DNA from: CAWKKW01 sp963850345 | GTDB lineage: Bacteria > Acidobacteriota > Terriglobia > Terriglobales > Acidobacteriaceae | Assembly: GCA_963850345.1 (NCBI GenBank) | Contig: CAWKKW010000002.1 | Span: forward strand, 992,001 to 1,056,000 | Direction: 5' to 3' | DNA length: 64,000 nt | Shown here: one piece after another, positions 31,479 to 39,988 of the stretch | How positions within the stretch are numbered: the stretch's first letter is position 1 | Layout of the letters: each line of letters opens with the position of its first letter | Made by a program: the position numbers and the translations under genes | The notes under the pieces: generated by a model | The model's input: only the letters and a program-made list of their open reading frames with translations | Database searches by the model: none | What the model was told of the DNA's origin: nothing

Positions 31479-32135
31479 GTGTCCGACCCCGAAAAGCAAG
31501 GAATCTCGCGTCGAGGATTTCTAAAGGGCGCCGGCGTTACCGCCGCTGGCAGCCTGATTGAGACCGCACATGCAATCACGAAAGATATGCGCGGTTCGCT
31601 CGCTGCTCCGAAGACCGTCGGGCCCGATGCCGTGCCCATCAGCCTCAACGTGAATGGGCAGGCGCATGCCATTTCGATCGAGCCTCGAACCACGCTGGCC
31701 ACTGCCTTGCGCGACACGATCGGACTGACCGGGACCAAGGTCGTGTGTGATCGCGGCTCCTGCTCCGCATGCACCGTGTGGATCGACAAAGTTCCAACGC
31801 TCTCATGCATGACGCTCGCGATTGACGTGGGCGAAAGAAACGTAACAACCATCGAGGGACTAGCGGAGGGGGACGGCCTGCATCCATTGCAAGCAGCGTT
31901 CGTCAAGCATGATGCCCTGCAGTGCGGTTTCTGTACTCCTGGAATGTTGATGAGCTGTGCGGCACTGCTCGAGCGCAACAACAACCCCACTCTCGATGAC
32001 GTGAAGCACGCTACCAGCGGCAATCTGTGCCGCTGCGGAACCTACCCGAAGATTTTCGCCGCAACGCTTGAAGTCGCGCACGACCGGAAAGGCCTTGCGC
32101 AGGTTCTCTCCTCCAACCCTTCGAAGGGGTTCTGA
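31479..32135 (+). CDS. Tat-exported 2Fe-2S subunit of a molybdenum hydroxylase (PaoA-like)
   Basis: A 218-residue subunit beginning at a GTG. The Tat leader is SRRGFLKGAGVTAAGS (~10-25). Cysteines for the first [2Fe-2S] cluster lie in VVCDRGSCSACTVW and the following LSCMTLA; those of the second are QCGFCTPGM and LCRCGTY. It passes electrons between the FAD and molybdenum subunits. The leader implies that the whole folded trio is exported to the periplasm, as for E. coli PaoABC. The next subunit starts 1 nt after its stop codon. Confidence 0.93.
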   Translation: MSDPEKQGISRRGFLKGAGVTAAGSLIETAHAITKDMRGSLAAPKTVGPDAVPISLNVNGQAHAISIEPRTTLATALRDTIGLTGTKVVCDRGSCSACTVWIDKVPTLSCMTLAIDVGERNVTTIEGLAEGDGLHPLQAAFVKHDALQCGFCTPGMLMSCAALLERNNNPTLDDVKHATSGNLCRCGTYPKIFAATLEVAHDRKGLAQVLSSNPSKGF

Positions 32136-32136
32136 G

Positions 32137-34605
32137 ATGCCAATCGAAGCAACTGAACCGCAGCAGGAGAAGTCGCGCGAGCAAGGTGTGAAGGGTGAAC
32201 CCAAGCCCACGCGCAATGCCGAACAGCAGGACAAGAAAACACCGCCCGCTGCTGCAGCGAATCCTGCCAAGCCAACTCGCACGGACGAATTCCTGTTTGG
32301 CATACCGCAATCCGGCCTATCGAAGGTCGAGCGGCAGGTACCCGCAGACCAGCCTCCGCCGATGGGCGCCAACGCTGACCTGAAATACATAGGTAAGGCG
32401 ACGCCTCGCTATGACGGCGCAGCCAAGGTGACAGGACGCGGCAAGTACACCGCCGATGTTCGCTTGCCGGGCATGCTCTACGCGAGGATGGTCAGTTCCA
32501 ATCTCCCTCACGCGAAGATCAATTCCATCGATACCAGCGCGGCGGAAAAGTACCCGGGGGTAAAAGCGGTACACGTCATTCAACACGTGATGGGCAATGC
32601 CGAGCTCCGCGATCCGAGCAAGGAAACTCCGTCACGCTATCCCATTGTGCGTTACGCAGGCCAACCAATTGCTGCAGTCGCCGCTACTACCCAGGCGGCG
32701 GCGGATGATGCCGCCGCATTGATCAAAGTGGATTATCAGCCGCTGGAGTTTGTTGTCGATCGTGCAGCAGCCCGCGCCACCTATGCTCCGCTCGTCTATC
32801 CAGGACCTGCAGACCAGGCGGGAACCGCCGGCGGTGGCGGTGGTCCGAAGAATGTGCCGCAGGTTGGAAACGTTCACGGGCCTGCCAAGAAGGTAGTCGG
32901 CGATGTCAAGAACGGATTCGCTCAGGCGGATGCGATCGTGGAGGGCGAATACTTCACCCAGGTGCAGACACACTCCGCCCTGGAAACGCATGGCGTCGTC
33001 GCCGACTGGAAGCCCGACGAACTGACCGTGTATGCCTCGACACAGGGGACCGCGAGCGTTCGCAATGAACTCGCCGAGGTGTTCAAGTTACCTACCTCGA
33101 AGGTCCGAGTCATCACGGAATACATGGGTGGTGGGTTCGGTGCGAAGTTCGGCGCAGGCAATGAAGGCGTAGTCGCCACTGAGCTTTCGCGCAAAGCAAA
33201 TGCGCCGGTTCGGCTGATGCTCGATCGGCGGCAGGAGCACATTGTCTCGAACCGTCCTGACTCGCACCAGAAGCTTCGTATCGGCGCAAAAAAAGACGGA
33301 AGCCTAACCGCAATTGAGTTAGTCAGCTACGGCACAGCAGGGGTTGGTACCGGTGCGGGAACGTCCGGTCCGGCAACCAACATGTACAAGTGTCCTAACC
33401 TGATGACCGAAGAATACGACGTCTTCATCAACGCAGGTCCCGGGGCGGCCATGCGTGCTCCCGGCCATCCGCAAGGGTGCTTCGCTCTCGAGCAAGCCAT
33501 TGATGAACTAGCCGAGAAGATCGGCATGGATCCGATTGAGTTCCGCGCGAAGATCGATGACAGCCCCACGCGCAAGGTAGAACGCGACATTATCGTTGAG
33601 AAGACTAACTGGCGCAATCGACGCAAAGCGGGCGCGGATACTGGGCCAGTCAAACGCGGCATGGGTATCTCGCAATCGGTCTGGTATCGCTTTGTCAACC
33701 TGAACTCGTCCTGCGAGGTTCGTGTCTCTAGAGATGGCTCGGTGGAGTTGATGAGCGCGGTGCAAGACATCGGGTCCGGAATCAAGACCGTTCTTGCCCA
33801 GGTCGTTGCAGAGGAGTTTGGCATACCGCCGCATGCGGTCGGTATTCGCATCGGAGATACTCGTTATCCAATCGGACCAGATTCGGGCGGAAGCATCACC
33901 ACAGCTTCGATCACGCCGGCTGCTCGCGATGCGGCTCATAAGGCAAAGTTACAGTTCCTCGCCGCGATTGCACCTGCTTACGGGGTGTCGGCCGATCAGC
34001 TGACTTTGAACGATGGCAGAGTCAATCTATCTTCTGATCCATCCCGCTCTTACACCCTCAAGCAAGCGGCCGCGAAGATGCCCACCGACGAGATCTCCGC
34101 TCGGGCCACTCGCGTTCCGGACTACACCAAGGACCGGCTGACCTACGGCGGTGTCGACTATGTTGAGTTAGCCGTAGACACCGAGACTGGCCGCGTTCAC
34201 ATCGAGCGCGTCTTCGGGGTTCACGATTGCGGGCGCCCTATGAATCCTCTGGGCGTGATCAGTCAGATCAACGGTGGCATTCTTCAGGGTATTTCGTATG
34301 CGCTCTTTGAACAGCGCATCATGGATCATCAGAAGGGCCACATGGTGAATGCCAATCTTGAAAACTACAAGATCATCGGTGCGCGCGAGATTCCAGACAT
34401 TCAAATCGAATTGATCGAAAACTATATCGGCCAGAGTTCAACGGATGCTGCAGGAATTGGCGAGTCGGCCGGAGTCATCGCCCTGGCTGCCGCCATCGCT
34501 AATGCTTTCTACAACGCAACGGGGGTGAGAATGCGACGCCTGCCCATGACACCGGAGCACGTGCTCACTGCGCTGGGCAAGACGAATGAGGAGGTGCGCG
34601 CATGA
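32137..34605 (+). CDS. molybdenum-binding subunit of xanthine/aldehyde oxidase family
   Basis: The 822-residue catalytic subunit. The start at 32137 directly follows the previous stop codon. The first ~85 residues are an unusual low-complexity stretch rich in Lys, Gln, Pro and Ala, before the standard domain (YIGKATPRYDGAAKVTGRGKYTADV). Cofactor-binding parts are GGGFGAKFGAGNEGVVA, MRAPGHPQGCFALEQAIDELA, and QDIGSGIKTVLAQVVAEEFG. The catalytic Glu is in AAGIGESAGVIAL near the C-terminus. It has no leader of its own and should be exported with the Tat subunit. Substrate is not clear; an aldehyde is most likely by analogy with PaoC. Confidence 0.93.
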   Translation: MPIEATEPQQEKSREQGVKGEPKPTRNAEQQDKKTPPAAAANPAKPTRTDEFLFGIPQSGLSKVERQVPADQPPPMGANADLKYIGKATPRYDGAAKVTGRGKYTADVRLPGMLYARMVSSNLPHAKINSIDTSAAEKYPGVKAVHVIQHVMGNAELRDPSKETPSRYPIVRYAGQPIAAVAATTQAAADDAAALIKVDYQPLEFVVDRAAARATYAPLVYPGPADQAGTAGGGGGPKNVPQVGNVHGPAKKVVGDVKNGFAQADAIVEGEYFTQVQTHSALETHGVVADWKPDELTVYASTQGTASVRNELAEVFKLPTSKVRVITEYMGGGFGAKFGAGNEGVVATELSRKANAPVRLMLDRRQEHIVSNRPDSHQKLRIGAKKDGSLTAIELVSYGTAGVGTGAGTSGPATNMYKCPNLMTEEYDVFINAGPGAAMRAPGHPQGCFALEQAIDELAEKIGMDPIEFRAKIDDSPTRKVERDIIVEKTNWRNRRKAGADTGPVKRGMGISQSVWYRFVNLNSSCEVRVSRDGSVELMSAVQDIGSGIKTVLAQVVAEEFGIPPHAVGIRIGDTRYPIGPDSGGSITTASITPAARDAAHKAKLQFLAAIAPAYGVSADQLTLNDGRVNLSSDPSRSYTLKQAAAKMPTDEISARATRVPDYTKDRLTYGGVDYVELAVDTETGRVHIERVFGVHDCGRPMNPLGVISQINGGILQGISYALFEQRIMDHQKGHMVNANLENYKIIGAREIPDIQIELIENYIGQSSTDAAGIGESAGVIALAAAIANAFYNATGVRMRRLPMTPEHVLTALGKTNEEVRA

Positions 34606-35609
34606 ACCGTTTCACTTTCGTTGACTGCACAAGCGTTCCCGAGGCGCTGAACGAGCTGGATCAGGATGCCGTAGCCAAGGCAGGCGGCATTGACCTGCTT
34701 GACCTGATGAAGGACGGGATTGTCTCTCCTCCAAAGCTGGTCAACATCCGGAACATCAGTTCCCTTCGCGGTATCGAATCGTCAGAGAAGGGCCTGAGCC
34801 TGGGGCCGCTGACTACGTTGCACGAGCTTTCTGCACACCCGGAGATTCGTAAACAGTACGCCGCTCTGTCGGATGCGGCCGGGCATGCTGCCACGCCGCA
34901 GATTCGAAACATGGCGACACTTGGTGGCAATCTGATGCAACGTTCGCGCTGCTGGTATTTTCGGTCTGAGGAGTACCACTGTCGCCGGAAGGGTGGCAGC
35001 GTCTGTTACGCACAGGAAGGCGAGAACCAGTATCACGCCGTGATGCACAATCATGTGTGTGCCATGGTGCATCCATCCTCAACTGCAGTGCCCCTGTTAG
35101 CCTTTGACGGGCAGGTAGAGTTGACATCGAAGAAGGGCAAGCGAACCGTTCGGATGTCGGACTTCTACATCGCTCCCGAACAGAGCATGATGCACGATAC
35201 AGCGGCCCAGCAAGGAGAACTGATCACCAACGTGTTCATCCCTGCTCCGGCACCTGGGACGCGATCTGCTTATCAAAAGTACGGCGACAAAGAGAGTTTC
35301 GATTGGCCCAATGCCGATGCTGGAGTCGTGCTCACCATGGATGGTGATCGTTGCCGAAGCGCGGCCATCGTGATGGGGGTAGCGGCTCCGACGCCGTTGC
35401 GGGCTAAGGAAGCAGAGGCTCTTCTCGCGGGCAAGGTAATCGACGAAGCGGTTGCCCGCTCCGCAGGTAAGGCCGCCATGTCGGCAGCGACTCCGCTAGC
35501 TAAGAACGGTTACAAATTGCAGCTCTATCAGACCGCAATCTACAGGACAATTTTGCTGGCAGCCGGCAAGATGGAGCGCGACCCAAGCGCGATTGGAGGA
35601 ATGGCATGA
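34602..35609 (+). CDS. FAD-binding subunit of molybdenum hydroxylase with PaoB-like Fe-S insert
   Basis: A 335-residue FAD subunit overlapping the previous gene by 4 nt (ATGA). The FAD-binding region includes AKAGGIDLLDLMKDGI and TPQIRNMATLGGNLMQRSRCWYF. Four cysteines (RCWYF, EYHCRRK, GSVCYAQ, HVCAMVHPSS) lie where E. coli PaoB holds an extra [4Fe-4S] cluster; ordinary FAD subunits lack them. This supports a periplasmic aldehyde oxidoreductase of the PaoABC class. Its stop codon overlaps the ATG of the small downstream gene. Confidence 0.92.
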   Translation: MNRFTFVDCTSVPEALNELDQDAVAKAGGIDLLDLMKDGIVSPPKLVNIRNISSLRGIESSEKGLSLGPLTTLHELSAHPEIRKQYAALSDAAGHAATPQIRNMATLGGNLMQRSRCWYFRSEEYHCRRKGGSVCYAQEGENQYHAVMHNHVCAMVHPSSTAVPLLAFDGQVELTSKKGKRTVRMSDFYIAPEQSMMHDTAAQQGELITNVFIPAPAPGTRSAYQKYGDKESFDWPNADAGVVLTMDGDRCRSAAIVMGVAAPTPLRAKEAEALLAGKVIDEAVARSAGKAAMSAATPLAKNGYKLQLYQTAIYRTILLAAGKMERDPSAIGGMA

Positions 35610-35827
35610 GTGAGTTAAGTATGGAATCCCGTTGCCGTTGCCTGCGCAGCAAATCGGCTTTTGGCGCTTTCGGCGAGGACCTCGAACATCTCGAAAGCAC
35701 AATGGGCGCGACCACCACTTACTGGTGTCTAAAGACTATGGGAAAGGCGGGCCCTGACGAACACTACGTGCATAAGTCTCTCTGCCAGCCGGGACGCGCC
35801 TGCCACGAGTCACGAGATACAGAGTAA
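35606..35827 (+). CDS. small Cys-rich protein coupled to the molybdenum hydroxylase operon
   Basis: A 73-residue protein whose ATG overlaps the FAD-subunit stop codon (ATGA), so it is almost certainly translated. It has five Cys: RCRCL at the N-terminus, then TYWCLKTMG, SLCQPGRACHE. No signal peptide or membrane helix is visible. I do not recognise the family. The Cys spacing (x-C-x-C ... C-x(n)-C-x5-C) suggests a metal or Fe-S site. By position it may be an assembly factor or accessory subunit for the PaoABC-like enzyme. Confidence 0.6.
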   Translation: MSELSMESRCRCLRSKSAFGAFGEDLEHLESTMGATTTYWCLKTMGKAGPDEHYVHKSLCQPGRACHESRDTE

Positions 35828-36034
35828 CTCCTCAACCTGTTGTTATCTGCAGGTACTTAAGGGGCTGCATCAAACGGCCCCTGGGCGTCCGCGGTTGCTT
35901 GGGATAGGCCTGCGATCCTTCAACTCCCTTCGAGTAAGCCGCGCGTTTGCCACTGCGTGGCGATTCGTTCTCGACGGTAAGTCGACGCCGGCATTTCGAT
36001 CCAGAAAGTGGCGGCACTTTTGCTTCGTACATTG

Positions 36035-36694
36035 ATGAGCAGAACTTCTTATTGGCAACGGCGACTGAGCCGTCATTTTTTTCTACTTTTGCTTGCTGGC
36101 GCGTTTACCTGGATCGCCTACGCGCTGACGCCGCCACCGGATTTCCGTCACCGCTTCAGCATGGCGACAGCGTACTCGGGGCTGGTCTTTCTGGCGTTCA
36201 CGCTGGGGCTCGCCCCATGGAACGTCCTTAGGCGGCGCGCCAATCCTGTAAGCTTCGACCTTCGGCGGGACGTGGGGATCTGGGCAGGGCTTCTCGCGAT
36301 CATCCATACAGTCGTGGGGCTGAACGTCCACCTCCGCGGACGGATGTGGATGTACTTCTTTAAGCGGCTGCATCCGGTGCGCTTGCAAGATACCCAGTTC
36401 GGCTTCGCTAACTACGCGGGGCTGGTGGCCGCGCTTCTATTTATCATGTTGCTCCTCATATCCAACGATGTGTCTCTGCGGCAGTTCGGCACTCATCGCT
36501 GGAAGTCGCTGCAGCGCTGGACCTATGTGGCTGCTGCGCTCACCATCGCACACGGAGTCGCTTACCAGCTGATCGAGAAGCGACAACTCCCCTGGGTGGT
36601 TATCTTCGCAGTGATCACGGTCGTACTCGTGATCCTGCAACTTCTGGGAGTCCTGCGCAAGAAACATCCGCGCTCCGCTTACGTCAGGGATTGA
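36035..36694 (+). CDS. ferric-reductase-like heme-binding membrane protein
   Basis: A 219-residue integral membrane protein with about six helices resembling the ferric reductase-like transmembrane domain (as in MsrQ). Likely heme ligands are His in GLLAIIHTVVGLNVH and in ALTIAHGVAYQL, with HRWKSLQRWTYV between them. It starts at ATG 36035 or nine codons upstream at a GTG; neither has a strong ribosome site. MsrA lies 2.6 kb downstream but no MsrP was found, so an MsrQ role is unproven. The 207-nt gap before it holds only a weak hairpin (AGGGGC/GCCCCT, 35860-35882). Confidence 0.78.
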   Translation: MSRTSYWQRRLSRHFFLLLLAGAFTWIAYALTPPPDFRHRFSMATAYSGLVFLAFTLGLAPWNVLRRRANPVSFDLRRDVGIWAGLLAIIHTVVGLNVHLRGRMWMYFFKRLHPVRLQDTQFGFANYAGLVAALLFIMLLLISNDVSLRQFGTHRWKSLQRWTYVAAALTIAHGVAYQLIEKRQLPWVVIFAVITVVLVILQLLGVLRKKHPRSAYVRD

Positions 36695-36737
36695 ACGTCC
36701 TGTGCCACCTGCGCACACAAAGTTTCATAGGCAAATA

Positions 36738-37952
36738 TTAGAAGAGCGAACGTTGGAGACCAGGATCGATGCGCTTTGTCGGTCGCTTGTCATCGAAGAC
36801 GGTCCGGCCGCCGAGCGACGGCGAAATCCTCCGCTCATGGGCCAAGGCTGCGCTGAAATCGGCTAGCGGTTGACGCTCCTTCTCGACTGTTCGCACCAAC
36901 TGATCGAGCCGTTTAAAGCCTTCAAGTTTATCTGTAAGGCCCAAACGCGCAGACTGCAAAGAGCGACGCAGCACCGCCAGCGACTCATCATAGGTCTTGA
37001 GCGGAACGGGAAACGGATGGCCGTCTTTGCCGCCGTGTGCGAACGAAAACCGAGCCGGATCGGAAAACCGTGCTGGTGCGCCGTGAACCACTTCGGCAAT
37101 CAACGCCAGCGACTGCAAGGTTCGCGGGCCCAGGCCCTCCACCAGCAGCAACGAAGCGAAATCACGAAGCTCCTGCTCATGAGCGACCGCCAAAACGGCT
37201 CCGAGCCGCTTCAGGTCTACGTCCCTGGCGCGCACTTCATGATGAGCTGGCATGGTCAGTTTGCGCGCTTCATCAAGGGATGCGAGCACCGGCCCCTTCG
37301 CAATGGTGAGCAGCGCGTTCTGTGCCTTCGCTGCGCGAGCGTCGACCAGGTTGAGGATGTCACCCTGCGGCGTTCCTAGAATTGCAGTATGCGGATCCGA
37401 CACGAAATCGCGCACCGTTACCGAATGCCAGTGATACCGCCGCGCCAGATGGCTCTCTGGGTTCATTCCCTGCTGGATGACAGACCACTCGCCAGATGTG
37501 GTGACAACGAAGGAATGCAGATAGAGTTGAAAGCCGTCCACCACAGCATTGTTGTCCACCCGCGCGGTCAGGCGACTGGTGCGCGCGAGTAAATCTCCAT
37601 CGAGGCCAGTCTTCAGACCAAACGAGCGAAGTTCATCCGGAGTACGCACCGAGTGCCGCCCGCGTCCACCGCAAACCATTACTCCTAGTTCCGAGAATCT
37701 CGGGTTAAGTCCACGCTTCAACGCTCCCATCACCGAAGTCGTAATGCCGGAGGAATGCCAATCCATTCCCATGACTGCACCGAAGGCCTGAAACCAGAAC
37801 GGATCACTCAGCCGAGTCAACAGTTCACTCGCACCATATTCCAGCAGAATGGACTCAGCGATGGCTGTGCCGAGTGCCGTCATGCGCGACGCGAGCCAGG
37901 CTGGAACCCGACCGCCATGCAGCGGAAGATCGGCTGTCCCTGATCGTTTCAC
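36738..37952 (-). CDS. DUF763 family protein
   Basis: A 404-residue member of DUF763, a family of unknown function. Hallmarks are MKRSGTADLPLHGGRVPAWL at the N-terminus, then GVMVCGGRGRHSVRTP, WSVIQQGMNPESHLARRYHWHS, and a late LLVEGLGPRTLQSLALIAEVVHG. That last segment resembles a helix-hairpin-helix DNA-binding turn (inference), and YDESL...LRRSLQSARLG follows. It is divergently paired with dinB, with 62 nt between starts. Confidence 0.85.
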   Translation of the reverse strand: MKRSGTADLPLHGGRVPAWLASRMTALGTAIAESILLEYGASELLTRLSDPFWFQAFGAVMGMDWHSSGITTSVMGALKRGLNPRFSELGVMVCGGRGRHSVRTPDELRSFGLKTGLDGDLLARTSRLTARVDNNAVVDGFQLYLHSFVVTTSGEWSVIQQGMNPESHLARRYHWHSVTVRDFVSDPHTAILGTPQGDILNLVDARAAKAQNALLTIAKGPVLASLDEARKLTMPAHHEVRARDVDLKRLGAVLAVAHEQELRDFASLLLVEGLGPRTLQSLALIAEVVHGAPARFSDPARFSFAHGGKDGHPFPVPLKTYDESLAVLRRSLQSARLGLTDKLEGFKRLDQLVRTVEKERQPLADFSAALAHERRISPSLGGRTVFDDKRPTKRIDPGLQRSLF

Positions 37953-38014
37953 CCGGTTTGCTCCTTTACAGACAACAACTCATTTTCGCCCTATCTTCGC
38001 TTACAATCAACTGC

Positions 38015-39181
38015 ATGGCAGGCGATCTGCTCGAGCCGCAACACGCAGCATTGCGCAAGATCGTCCATGTAGATATGGACGCGTTCTATGCGTCGGTGGA
38101 GCAGCGCGATGATCCGGCGTTGCGTGGCAGACCCGTGGTGGTGGCGTGGAAAGGAAAGCGATCCGTTGTCTGCGCTGCATCTTACGAGGCGAGGCAATAC
38201 GGAGTTCGCTCGGCAATGCCTGCCGTTACGGCAGAACGATTCTGCCCGAAGGCCATCTTCGTTCCACCGGACTTTACACGCTACAAAGCAGTGTCGCGTG
38301 CAGTTCGCGAAATCCTTAACCGATATACAGATCGCATCGAGCCGCTTTCACTCGACGAAGCCTATCTCGATGTCACCGAGAATAAGTTGGGTCTCCCTAC
38401 TGCGACCAAGGTGGCCATCGCGATTCGCCGGCAGATTCGTGAAGAACTTTCGCTTACTGCTTCGGCTGGCGTTGCTCCGAACAAGTTCCTTGCGAAGATT
38501 GCCTCCGATTGGCGCAAGCCCGACGGTCTCTTTGTGATTCAACCCGCAGAGGTCGCTACCTTCCTTCCGCCTTTGGCCGTTAACCGCATTCCTGGAGTTG
38601 GCAAAGTAACGGAGACTCGGCTGAAACAGATTGGCATCCAGACTGTCGGTGATCTGCAATGCCTGGCGCCCACGTTGCTCGAGGCCCACTTCGGGCGTTA
38701 CGGCACGCGACTCTACGAACTCGCGCGCGGTATTGACGAATCTGCAGTCACGCCGGATAGGCCAACCAAGTCTATTTCCGCCGAAGATACGTTTGAGCAG
38801 GATATTCCGCTTTCACAGACAGACGACTTGATCAGGCGCCTCTCCGAAAAAGTATGGACCGCTGCTTCCCGGGAAGCGAGCGTCGCACGAACCGTGGTTC
38901 TCAAGCTCAAAACCAGGGAATTTAGCATCCATACGCGCAGTTACACGCCCGCCGCTCCTCCGGCTTCTTGCGAAGAGGTCATCGCGATTGCGCTAGGGTT
39001 GCGAGAGCGCGTTGATCTTGGGCCGGGAAGGCTCTTTCGCCTCATCGGAGTCGGGCTGAGTAATTTTAAAGACCCGCAGGACTCGGACTTGCGCTTGAAC
39101 CTTGGCGGGCAAGAGGCAGGCGGAAGCACCTTGGAGATTGACCCGTCTCCTTCGGATTCACCTCATCAGCACGCAGGATAA
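38015..39181 (+). CDS. dinB: DNA polymerase IV (Y-family translesion polymerase)
   Basis: A 388-residue Y-family polymerase. The catalytic metal site is seen in IVHVDMDAFYASVEQRDDP (first Asp pair) and PLSLDEAYLDVTENKLG (Asp-Glu). The fingers contain AASYEARQYGVRSAMP, and the thumb helix-hairpin-helix is VNRIPGVGKVTETRLKQIGI. A little-finger domain follows (DTFEQDIPLSQTDDLIRRL). I start at 38015; upstream codons in the same frame read into the DUF763 promoter. The C-terminus lacks a clear QLxLF clamp-binding motif, though LRLNLGG is a degenerate candidate. Confidence 0.95.
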   Translation: MAGDLLEPQHAALRKIVHVDMDAFYASVEQRDDPALRGRPVVVAWKGKRSVVCAASYEARQYGVRSAMPAVTAERFCPKAIFVPPDFTRYKAVSRAVREILNRYTDRIEPLSLDEAYLDVTENKLGLPTATKVAIAIRRQIREELSLTASAGVAPNKFLAKIASDWRKPDGLFVIQPAEVATFLPPLAVNRIPGVGKVTETRLKQIGIQTVGDLQCLAPTLLEAHFGRYGTRLYELARGIDESAVTPDRPTKSISAEDTFEQDIPLSQTDDLIRRLSEKVWTAASREASVARTVVLKLKTREFSIHTRSYTPAAPPASCEEVIAIALGLRERVDLGPGRLFRLIGVGLSNFKDPQDSDLRLNLGGQEAGGSTLEIDPSPSDSPHQHAG

Positions 39182-39329
39182 GAGTACGTTCAGGGCCTGC
39201 TTCGACCCGCTGGTTGAGATGCGTTATCGTATTTGTTGAGCCCTTAGGATGACCTCTTTGCTGATGAACCACAAAGCAAAGTGGTCTATACCTTATCTGT
39301 TTTCGAATGCCAGGAGGAGAGGACCAACT

Positions 39330-39839
39330 ATGTCGTCATCACAGGAAACTGCAATACTCGCTGGTGGCTGCTTCTGGGGCATGCAGGATTTGTTGCGGCG
39401 CTACCCAGGCGTAATCTCGACGCGAGTCGGCTATACCGGCGGAGATGTTCCGAACGCCACCTATCGGAATCATGGGAATCACGCCGAGGCCATCGAGATC
39501 GTGTTTGATCCACAAAAGCTCAGCTATCGAAAGCTGCTCGAGTTCTTCTTTCAGATTCATGACCCAAGCACATTGAACCGGCAGGGAAACGATAGGGGAG
39601 CCAGCTATCGGTCGGCGATTTTTTATACCAGTGCGGAGCAGCAGCACGTAGCAGAAGACACGATCGCGGACGTCAACGCCTCCGGAATCTGGCCCGGAAA
39701 AGTTGTGACAGAAGTGAGGCCGGCAGGTCCTTTTTGGCAAGCAGAGCCTGAACACCAGGACTACCTGGAAAAATATCCGAATGGCTACACCTGCCATTAC
39801 ATCAGGCCTAACTGGAGCCTTCCGCATCGCGCCGCCTAA
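39330..39839 (+). CDS. msrA: peptide methionine-S-sulfoxide reductase MsrA
   Basis: A 169-residue MsrA that reduces the S form of methionine sulfoxide. The catalytic motif GGCFWGMQ is at ~12-19, with VGYTGG, NATYRNHGNHAEAIEI (substrate Glu), DPSTLNRQGNDRGASYRSAIFY, and KYPNGYTCHYIRP carrying a probable resolving Cys. The strong ribosome site AGGAGGAGAGG at 39312-39322 fixes the start. The terminal Cys suggests thioredoxin recycling. It stands alone. Confidence 0.96.
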   Translation: MSSSQETAILAGGCFWGMQDLLRRYPGVISTRVGYTGGDVPNATYRNHGNHAEAIEIVFDPQKLSYRKLLEFFFQIHDPSTLNRQGNDRGASYRSAIFYTSAEQQHVAEDTIADVNASGIWPGKVVTEVRPAGPFWQAEPEHQDYLEKYPNGYTCHYIRPNWSLPHRAA

Positions 39840-39988
39840 CTGGAGCCGATCGGGTGTGGTGTATGTGGGCGTATTGCTGGTGGTAGCAAGTCTGCGGCTC
39901 TATTTGCCATCTCTGCCCTGCCATCTGTGAGCAGATACGATTACAAATGTTCTGATGTAGCGAGACGGATGACGTCAAAGGTTTCACT

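Noticed and set aside
35860..35882. AGGGGC/GCCCCT hairpin after the small Cys-rich gene as a terminator
   Set aside because: Only a 6-bp stem with a long loop and no T-run; too weak to list as a separate feature.
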